Source: Candidatus Dormiibacterota bacterium (GTDB lineage Bacteria; Chloroflexota; Dormibacteria; UBA8260; Bog-877). From it: 7,265 nucleotides of DNA. The stretch spans positions 831-8,095 of the forward strand of contig PLTL01000373.1 of NCBI GenBank assembly GCA_003164475.1, given 5' to 3'. The notes under the pieces were generated by a model. It saw nothing but the letters and a program-made list of their open reading frames with translations, did not search any database and was not told the DNA's origin. The translations under genes and the position numbers were made by a program. Shown in pieces: positions 1 through 5,027 of this stretch; the stretch's first letter is position 1; every line of letters starts with the position of its first letter.

Positions 1-1
1 C

Positions 2-1072
2 CTGGCCCTGGTGCTGGCGGTGGCGATCGCCTTCGTGGCTGATCCGTTGGTTGGGCTGCTCAAGCGGCGAGCTCACCTCCCGCCCTCCCTGGCGGTGCTG
101 ACCACCCTCATCGCGGGGCTGGTGGTGGTGGCGGCCGTGTTCTACATCGTCGGGGGGCCGCTGGTGGGAGAGGCGCGCGGGCTGGCCACCCAGATCCCCC
201 ATCTGCTTCACCGGGCCAACACCGAGATCAGCCAGCTCCGCAGCCAGCTGGGCAAGCACGGCATCAACGTCGGCGGCGGGGGGGTGGTGCCCACCAACCT
301 CACCTCTTACATCCCCGGTGCCACCGCCATCCTTCTGCATGGAGTGACCAGCACTGTGACCGTGCTGGTCGACATCTTCGTGGGCCTGGTGATCTCGTTC
401 TGGCTGCTCAAGGACGGGCGAGACCTGCGGCGCCAGTTCCAGGAGCTGCTGCCGAGCCGGCTCCGCACCGAGGTCGCCTTCGGGCTCGATGCCTTCGCCG
501 TGGTGGTGGGGGGCTACGTGAGGGCCCAGCTGCTGATGGCCCTGCTGGTGAGTCTGCTGGCCGGTGCCGGGACCGCTGCCCTGGGCGTGCCATTTCCCCT
601 CGTGATCGCGGTGGCCACCTTCGTCTTTGAGTTGATCCCCCTGGTGGGCCCCTTTGCGGGCGGGGCGGTCGCCCTGCTGCTGGCTCTGACCAAGAGCCCG
701 CTGCTGGCAGTCTTCACCCTCATCCTCTTCCTTGCCATCCACATCGTCGAGGGCTATCTGCTGGCCCCTCGAATCCAGGCCAAGTTCGTTCGCCTGCACC
801 CGTTGGTGGCGCTGCTGGCGCTGTTCGCGGGGATCGAGGCGGCTGGATTTCTGGGGGCGCTCGTCGCGGTGCCGGTCGCCAGCCTGCTGGCGGTTTTTCT
901 CCGGGCCGAAGTCCTCGATTGGCGGCACAGCCGCCCCGAGCTCTTCGGGGCCAGGGCCGCTGCGGCAGCAGCCGCCGGGGCTGCACCCGGGCAGCGGGTG
1001 CTTGGCGAGTTCACCCCCATCCACCGCGACCTTTGGAACTGGGTCCGGCGCCGGTCCGGGCGCAAGAACTGA
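2..1072 (+). CDS. AI-2E family transporter (PerM-like permease), 5' truncated
   Basis: This is a polytopic membrane protein of the AI-2E/PerM family. Members are proposed exporters of small molecules or ion antiporters, so the substrate cannot be read from sequence. The frame is open to the left edge, so the start is missing; 356 residues remain. Families usually run 340-400 residues, so probably only the first membrane segment is lost. Visible in order: a hydrophobic segment ending in ADPLVGLLKRR, a second one (about residues 28-54), a soluble stretch (about 55-105), then the conserved C-terminal half. That half includes FWLLKDG, YVRAQLL, LGVPFPL, FELIPLVGP, EGYLLAPRI and VRLHPLVALLALFAG followed by GFLGALVAVP, which together are characteristic of the family. 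A polar tail of about 55 residues follows, with an alanine-rich run (AAAAAAAGAA) and a basic end (RRRSGRKN). The family call is secure; function is not. Confidence 0.92.
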   Translation: MALVLAVAIAFVADPLVGLLKRRAHLPPSLAVLTTLIAGLVVVAAVFYIVGGPLVGEARGLATQIPHLLHRANTEISQLRSQLGKHGINVGGGGVVPTNLTSYIPGATAILLHGVTSTVTVLVDIFVGLVISFWLLKDGRDLRRQFQELLPSRLRTEVAFGLDAFAVVVGGYVRAQLLMALLVSLLAGAGTAALGVPFPLVIAVATFVFELIPLVGPFAGGAVALLLALTKSPLLAVFTLILFLAIHIVEGYLLAPRIQAKFVRLHPLVALLALFAGIEAAGFLGALVAVPVASLLAVFLRAEVLDWRHSRPELFGARAAAAAAAGAAPGQRVLGEFTPIHRDLWNWVRRRSGRKN

Positions 1073-1093
1073 GCGATTGGCGGGAGCTGCCCG

Positions 1094-1124
1094 GGGTCCG
1101 CCCCACCTGAGCTGATCTGGACCC
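1094..1124 (+). terminator. weak hairpin after the permease gene
   Basis: GGGTCC at 1094-1099 is the exact complement of GGACCC at 1119-1124, 22 bases after the permease stop codon. The loop is long (19 nt) and no T-tract follows. It could help end transcription of the permease gene, but a six-pair stem is expected by chance in DNA this GC-rich. Confidence 0.2.
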
Positions 1125-1529
1125 GAAGTGAGCACCTGGCGATCCACCTGGTGGGGGCACTGGCCGTGGTCCCCGAGGCTGGGCCGCTCTCGAAGGTCCT
1201 GCCCCGGAGGTTTGGGTGGTGCTGGCTCGCCACCTCGCCGTTGCGAAGACCTAGGCTGGCCCGGCCCCCCAATTTGGCCTTGGACGGCTGACCGGTGCCA
1301 TCCGCGAGCGGGGTCGCGGCGGCGGGGAGAGCCTTGCTCTAGGCTGGAACCACCGCGCCGGCGGGGCGCGCCTCGATGAGTACCGACCCGGCGAGGAGCT
1401 GGCGCTGGCCGCTCTGGAGGGGCCCCAGCGGATCCAGGAGCGGGAAGGGGCAGAGGACTCCCTGGTCCGCCTCACGGGTGGCCCCACGGCCCAGCCCAGC
1501 TGGCGGGGCGAGCCGGGCGACATTGGCGC

Positions 1530-1757
1530 TCAGGCGGCGCATCTGAGTCGCAGTCCCCCCACTGCGGCGCGCTTCGCCAGATTCTCAACCATCTCCAAGC
1601 AGCGACCCATGGGGCTGCCAGGTACGGCGATCAGGCTGTCCTCATCGTGCTTCAGCAGGAAGACATCTCGATGAGTGAGGCTGGCCCACCTCCGGCGCCA
1701 GGCATTCCTTCCGATCCCACCGGCACCCCCGATCGCCCCGGATCCGGCCTCAGCCAA
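1530..1757 (-). CDS. possible small hypothetical protein or gene remnant
   Basis: This is a 75-codon minus-strand frame with a TTG as its farthest start and no clear Shine-Dalgarno. The first 25 or so residues are Gly/Ala/Arg-rich and probably not real. The core, HRDVFLLKHDEDSLIAVPG followed by a stretch containing GRCLEMVENLAKRA, has a balanced, globular-looking composition. The opposite strand of the same bases reads Ser/Arg/Thr-rich, as antisense frames usually do. I do not recognise the family. It could be a real small gene, the remnant of a longer one, or chance. It stands alone, with no minus-strand partner. Confidence 0.2.
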   Translation of the reverse strand: MAEAGSGAIGGAGGIGRNAWRRRWASLTHRDVFLLKHDEDSLIAVPGSPMGRCLEMVENLAKRAAVGGLRLRCAA

Positions 1758-1990
1758 GGGCGCCCATGGGCTCCAACCAGCCGATCCCGGTTCGGTCCGG
1801 AAGCCCTTCGGGGGCCGGTCGTCGGGTTTGAGGCGCGCCGGTGTGACCTTGGGCGAGCCGCCCGTGACCTGGCGGCGGAGCCGCTCGCCCCGACTCGAGG
1901 AGGCGGGAGCCAGGTACCGGCCGGTCCGACCGGGGGAGATGGCTGGGCGCTACCTCCGCTGCAGACCCACCGCCCCCGGACGAGCGTGGC

Positions 1991-2017
1991 CGGGCCGGGC
2001 CCCTAGGGCCTGGCCCG
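1991..2017. repeat. 12-bp GC hairpin with 3-nt loop
   Basis: The left arm at 1991-2002 pairs with the right arm at 2006-2017 through 11 Watson-Crick pairs and one G-U pair (1997 with 2011), around the loop CTA. As RNA it would be extremely stable. There is no T-run on either side, so if it is a terminator it is of the U-less, GC-rich kind common in actinomycetes. It may equally be a structural or extragenic repeat. No gene is recognised directly upstream of it. Confidence 0.4.
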
Positions 2018-2236
2018 CGCCATCCGCGTCCTCGGGCCGGCCGTCGGCCGCCGCCACGCTGCAAGCACGCCCTGAGCGGCGGGCACCGCTCTCCCCGGCG
2101 CAGGAGACGCTGACCCAGATCTCGCGCTCGGGGAGGAGGGCGCTCCAGCCCGGAGGCGGGCTCCGGCCGAACACTTCGTAACTCGCTACATCGCCGAATG
2201 ATCGAGCGTGGGCTGGTTTGAGTTGTCGTGAGCTCT

Positions 2237-2265
2237 GGTGGCCGGCCACCGGGGCGGTCCGCCCC
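2237..2265. repeat. two abutting perfect palindromes
   Basis: Bases 2237-2250 read GGTGGCCGGCCACC, a perfect 14-bp palindrome. They are followed with no gap by GGGGCGG-T-CCGCCCC at 2251-2265, a perfect 7+1+7 inverted repeat. Both are exact. They could be operator sites for dimeric regulators or the base of short cruciforms. Neither lies in a recognised gene. Confidence 0.5.
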
Positions 2266-2330
2266 AAGGATCCACTCGACTGCTGGGCCATCGGCTGGAT
2301 CGCACCTGCCTCCGGGGTCGGCGCGCCGCG

Positions 2331-2495
2331 GTATCCGCTGCCAAGGGAGTGTCCCCCGGCCGGACGTTCCCGCAACTGCGCCCGTCAGACGCCCTCGGCC
2401 CCACCGGCACCCCAATCTGGGCCGTCCCCAAGGGCGGCCTCGAGGGGGAGCGCAGCCCAGCCAGTCCAGGGCCGGCTGGGGTGCTGGTGGCGCCG
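2331..2495 (+). pseudogene. possible NUDIX hydrolase fossil
   Basis: One plus-strand frame reads VSAAKGV, then LRPSDALGPTGTPIW, then AVPKGGLEGE (W at 2418-2420, final E ending at 2450). NUDIX hydrolases of the MutT/Ap4A type typically show an N-terminal VSAGGVV-like strand, then W-A-L-P-K-G-G-L-E-x-G-E leading into the NUDIX box (G-x5-E-x7-R-E-x2-E-E-x-G). Here the box is one residue short (GGLEGE), and the R-E-x2-E-E core is replaced by a Pro/Ser/Gly-rich stretch. No clean start or ribosome site exists, and the frame soon turns into non-protein-like sequence. The reading is therefore a decayed NUDIX gene or a chance match. A functional enzyme is very unlikely. Confidence 0.27.
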
Positions 2496-2721
2496 TCGCG
2501 AACGCGTTGGGGCGCCGACGGCGTGACACGACCCAATTCAGAGCGGATGGCCCGGCGATGCTCGCCAGTCCGTGGCGGTCCACGATTTCCCTGTGGCCAG
2601 GCTGACGCTTGATGAGGCCAGCCTGCTGAAGTGCGCCCCTGGTGAGCATCACTGCGGCGCTGTTGCCAGCAGGTTCCACGCGCTCTCCCAGCTGGCCTGG
2701 TGGCGGTCTCCCCACGCGATC

Positions 2722-2743
2722 GTCGGTACCGCGCGGCACCGAC
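2722..2743. repeat. 22-bp imperfect palindrome
   Basis: Two 11-base arms (2722-2732 and 2733-2743) are complementary at 10 of 11 positions; the mismatch is 2728 against 2737. The outer half-sites are GTCGGT and ACCGAC. This is the shape of an operator for a homodimeric repressor, but it lies about 290 bases before the ThDP enzyme start, far for an operator of that gene unless the promoter is also distal. Confidence 0.35.
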
Positions 2744-2895
2744 AGCGCTCCCTCTGAGCGTCCAGCAGGCCTGCGGCGGAGAACCGCACAGTTGGGTCGG
2801 AGGCGGGAAGTGGTTGGGGTTGGAGATCCCCGGGCTGCCCGACTGGCCACTCGCCGGGCGTCTCGCGTATGGTCGGAAAAAGGCTCGGCCGTGGC

Positions 2896-2944
2896 AGCCA
2901 CCGGGGTGCGGCTGCGGAACCCACCTTGTTCCGCCGGTGGTTTT
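2896..2944 (+). terminator. nested hairpin followed by TTTT in the leader of the ThDP gene
   Basis: An outer stem pairs CCACCGG (2898-2904) with CCGGTGG (2934-2940) and can extend by one G-U and one A-U pair. Inside it, CGGAAC (2915-2920) pairs with GTTCCG (2928-2933) around a 7-nt loop. The outer stem runs straight into TTTT at 2941-2944. This is the form of an intrinsic terminator. With no gene recognised just upstream, it may close an unknown upstream transcript or act as an attenuator 88 bases before the ThDP enzyme start. I see no leader peptide or riboswitch core that would decide between these. Confidence 0.4.
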
Positions 2945-3020
2945 CCCGGTCCCGCGCGCCGTCCCAAGGCCTCATCCTGAAGGCCTGCGCAGCCTGCGGG
3001 ACGGGCCGCCGATCGGATGG

Positions 3021-3026
3021 AGGAGG
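3021..3026 (+). promoter_or_regulatory. Shine-Dalgarno deciding the ThDP enzyme start
   Basis: AGGAGG lies five bases before the ATG at 3032. An in-frame ATG at 3017 lies upstream of this motif and has no ribosome site of its own, so 3032 is the better start and removes five residues (MEEVE) from the longest reading. Confidence 0.85.
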
Positions 3027-3031
3027 TGGAG

Positions 3032-4684
3032 ATGGCAGACGCGAAGCGGACCGGGGCCGAGCTGATGGCGGAGGCGATTGCCCACGGCGGTGGCGACACC
3101 CTCTTCGCGCTTCCGGGAAGTCACATCGCTGGCGCGCTCAATGCCTGCCGGCGGGTGGGGACCAAGGTGGTCAATGTCCGGCATGAGGAGAACGCCGTGC
3201 TGATGGCCGAGGGCTGGGCGCTGGCCACGGGTCGGCCGGGCTTCGCCATGGTGACCGCCGGTCCGGGACTGGCTGCCGCCCTGGCCGGAATGGCCGAGGC
3301 CAACGCCGCGGGAGCGCCGGTCGTCGTCCTGGCCGGTCGCACCGCCGTCTCCAAGCGGGGTCTGGGCGCGGTCCAGGACCTCGACCAGCTCGCGGTGGCC
3401 GCCCCGCTCTCGAAGTGGAGCGAGGAGTGCCTCGAGCCAGGACGGATCCCCGAATACGTCGCTGAGGCGGTCCGGCAGGCCTCCTGGGGCAATCCGGGCG
3501 TCGCCTACCTGGAGGTACCGGAGGACATCCTGGCCCAGAGCGCCGAGTCCGAGGGCGGGGGCTGGCTGCCTCCGGCCCCGCGTTGCGTGCCACCCACCGC
3601 CGACCTGGAGGTGCTGGTCCGTCTCCTGCGGGAGGCGGAACGACCTCTGGTGGTGGCAGGGTCCGGAGCGTTCTTCTCCGGGTCCGGGGTGGCATTGCGC
3701 CGCTTCCTGGAACGCACCGGGATCCCTTTGACCACCACCAGTGCGGCGCGAGGTCTGGTCGACGACGACCACCCGCTGTGCCTGGGCAGCCTGGTGCACG
3801 GGGGCGCCGCCCTTGCCTGGGCGTCCCTGGCCCTTGTACTCGGCTCCCGCTTCAACGCCAACCTCATGTACGGCCGGACCCCACTCTTCGGCGAGGACCA
3901 GGTGGTGGTCCAGCTCGACCTTCGCCCCGAGCACCTGGGAGGTCCGAGGGCGCCCCAGCTGGCTCTCGCGGGTGACGTGGCGGCCACCCTGGATATGCTC
4001 ACCGACTCCTGGACAGACCCGCCCGAGCGCTGGTCTGACTGGCAGGCTCAGGCTCAGTCGGCGGCCGCCGCCAGTCAGGAGCTCTGGGCTTCCGAGACAG
4101 AGGAGCCCGCTTCGCCACTGCATGCCGGTTGGCTTGCCAAGGAGGCGGCGACGATCTTCGAGGAGCAGGCCAGGCCCGGGTTGTGGGTGTCGGACGGCGG
4201 CAGCAGCGTCACCTGGGGCATTGCCTTCTCCCGGGCTCACGCGCCCGGCACCAACATGCTGATCGGCTCCGCGCTGGGCACGCTGGGGGTAGGTCTCCCC
4301 TTCGCGATCGGAGGCGGCCTCGCCCATCCCGAGCGGGCGGTGCTGCTCTTCAGCGGTGACGGGGCCTTCGGGTTCTCCGCCATGGAGATCCAGACTGCCG
4401 CCACCCAGAAGGTGGGTCTGGTGGCGGTGGTGGTCAACAACGGGGTGTGGCGAGGGCCCGGGACCAGCCGAGACCAGGTGGGCCGGGAGATAGATCACGC
4501 CGCCCTGGCGACCTCGCTGGGTGGCTGGGGAGAACGGGCCTCAACTCAAGAGGAGTTCTCGGCGGCGCTCCGCCGCGCCTTCGATGTCGCCCGGAACGGG
4601 GTGCCCTGCGTGATCGACGCCCGCTCCGACCCCAAGGTGGTCAGCAACCTCCTGCGGGGTCTTGACGAGCTGGGCCTGATGTAG
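3032..4684 (+). CDS. thiamine-pyrophosphate enzyme (acetolactate synthase / 2-hydroxyacyl-CoA lyase-like)
   Basis: This is a complete 550-aa ThDP-dependent enzyme with the usual three-domain layout. The N-terminal pyrimidine-binding domain (about 1-165) carries the activating glutamate in VRHEENAVLMAEGWA (E52), followed by TAGPGLAAALAGMAEA. The central domain spans about 185-325. The C-terminal pyrophosphate-binding domain (about 370-535) has GDG at 442-444 and NN at 469-470, the GDG-x24-NN metal/ThDP motif. The stretches GTLGVGLPFAIGGG, GDGAFGFSAME and NNGVWRG resemble 2-hydroxyacyl-CoA lyase and oxalyl-CoA decarboxylase (GDSAFGFSGME, NNxGIYxG) more than typical biosynthetic acetolactate synthase. 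Carboligation or C-C cleavage of a 2-keto or 2-hydroxyacyl substrate in the cytoplasm is therefore inferred; the true substrate is open. No regulatory subunit (ilvN/ilvH), ilvC, CoA-transferase or oxalate gene is adjacent, so the neighbourhood does not help. Start chosen by the strong ribosome site. Superfamily is near certain, substrate class is not. Confidence 0.93.
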   Translation: MADAKRTGAELMAEAIAHGGGDTLFALPGSHIAGALNACRRVGTKVVNVRHEENAVLMAEGWALATGRPGFAMVTAGPGLAAALAGMAEANAAGAPVVVLAGRTAVSKRGLGAVQDLDQLAVAAPLSKWSEECLEPGRIPEYVAEAVRQASWGNPGVAYLEVPEDILAQSAESEGGGWLPPAPRCVPPTADLEVLVRLLREAERPLVVAGSGAFFSGSGVALRRFLERTGIPLTTTSAARGLVDDDHPLCLGSLVHGGAALAWASLALVLGSRFNANLMYGRTPLFGEDQVVVQLDLRPEHLGGPRAPQLALAGDVAATLDMLTDSWTDPPERWSDWQAQAQSAAAASQELWASETEEPASPLHAGWLAKEAATIFEEQARPGLWVSDGGSSVTWGIAFSRAHAPGTNMLIGSALGTLGVGLPFAIGGGLAHPERAVLLFSGDGAFGFSAMEIQTAATQKVGLVAVVVNNGVWRGPGTSRDQVGREIDHAALATSLGGWGERASTQEEFSAALRRAFDVARNGVPCVIDARSDPKVVSNLLRGLDELGLM

Positions 4685-4713
4685 GGGTGGGCCCGGTCTC
4701 CCCGGGCCTGCCC
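4685..4713 (+). terminator. strong hairpin abutting the ThDP gene stop codon
   Basis: The base after the stop codon begins a 12-pair stem: 4685-4696 with 4702-4713, ten Watson-Crick pairs and two G-U pairs, loop TCTCC. No T-tract follows. This fits a GC-rich, U-less terminator or an mRNA 3'-end stabiliser. It is the first of two such stems. Confidence 0.55.
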
Positions 4714-4733
4714 GGCGACCACGCCGAGGTGGG

Positions 4734-4767
4734 ATCAGGCTGTGGCTTCCGGGAGCCACAGCCTGGT
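4734..4767 (+). terminator. second hairpin after the ThDP gene
   Basis: CAGGCTGTGGCT (4736-4747) is the exact complement of AGCCACAGCCTG (4754-4765), a perfect 12-bp stem with a 6-nt loop. It can extend by a T-G and an A-T pair to 4734-4767. No T-run follows (GGTGGCAACG). With the hairpin at 4685 it forms a tandem pair that should isolate the ThDP gene from the peptidase gene downstream. Confidence 0.65.
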
Positions 4768-5012
4768 GGCAACGCGCCCGCGCGGCCGCACTCTGGTGAG
4801 TCCGGTCTGGCGCTGGCCACCTATTCACCTATGTCGGTCAGGGCACTAGGCCGCCAAGCAAGTGTCCAGCGGACTGGTGCGGCGGGCGGGCGGCCCGGAA
4901 ATGGATTGGTGGCGTTGACGCGGACGCCGGGGGACGACGCCTCACGGTCTCCCCTTATCGATCGTCGCAACCTTGTCGCAGCATGAATCCCGATCCTTGA
5001 GTCGCTGGGCCA

Positions 5013-5018
5013 TAGAGT
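5013..5018 (+). promoter_or_regulatory. candidate -10 element for a leaderless peptidase transcript
   Basis: TAGAGT fits the TAnnnT -10 consensus and ends nine bases before the GTG at 5028, about where transcription would start. There is no Shine-Dalgarno before that GTG, so a leaderless mRNA is plausible; these are common in actinomycetes. No good -35 is found 16-18 bases upstream (TTGAGT at 4997-5002 is too close). Confidence 0.25.
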
Positions 5019-5027
5019 CGGCTCACT

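Larger units (their letters stand above)
1073..3016. other. gene-poor stretch of about 1.9 kb
   Basis: No frame here looks like an intact gene. Long open frames exist on both strands, but they are rich in Arg, Pro, Gly and Ser, lack ribosome binding sites and show no family motifs, as expected of stop-poor GC-rich DNA. Short pieces look more protein-like: a plus-strand frame at 1255-1674 without a good start (with YRPGEELALAALEG), a minus-strand frame at 1530-1757, and a NUDIX-like piece at 2331-2495. They sit in different frames and strands, which fits decayed coding DNA. Several strong inverted repeats lie within (1991-2017, 2237-2265, 2722-2743, 2896-2942). No tRNA, transposase or CRISPR repeat is visible. 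Confidence 0.6.
4685..5027. other. intergenic region between the ThDP and peptidase genes
   Basis: This 343-base gap holds the two hairpins at its left end. To the right is a candidate control region for the peptidase gene: a short inverted repeat GGCGT/ACGCC (4911-4915 and 4924-4928), two GTCGCA copies 11 bases apart (4964-4969, 4975-4980), and TAGAGT at 5013-5018. A 99-codon open frame starting at 4687 runs through both hairpins, has no protein-like motif, and is not a gene. Confidence 0.6.

Noticed and set aside
732..1115. Plus-strand and minus-strand frames over the 3' end of the permease gene
   Set aside because: They overlap conserved permease motifs in another frame and are Ser/Arg/Pro-rich shadows.
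1675..2181. Plus-strand frame ending in PLSPAQETLTQISRSG, reminiscent of a LuxR-type helix-turn-helix entry (LSPREREVLxLIARG)
   Set aside because: Only a few residues match, the following GLSNxEIA helix is absent, and the rest of the frame is Arg/Pro-rich.
2725..2756. GGTACCGCG followed by CTCCCT, resembling the T-box antiterminator core
   Set aside because: The preceding AGGG and the complementary CCCT terminator pairing are missing, no specifier stem is seen, and the bases are better explained by the 22-bp palindrome.
3017..3031. Upstream in-frame ATG as start of the ThDP enzyme
   Set aside because: The AGGAGG motif lies downstream of it and is correctly spaced for the ATG at 3032.
1750..3099. 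Minus-strand open frame of about 449 codons
   Set aside because: Arg/Pro/Gly/Ser-rich with no motif, its start lies antisense within the ThDP gene, it crosses several hairpins and has no ribosome site. Long open frames are expected in DNA this GC-rich.
2972..4498. Minus-strand open frame of about 508 codons
   Set aside because: It is the antisense of the well supported ThDP enzyme, rich in His/Gly/Arg/Gln with no family motif.
4687..4986. 99-codon plus-strand frame between the ThDP and peptidase genes
   Set aside because: It runs through two strong hairpins, has no ribosome site and shows no protein-like pattern.
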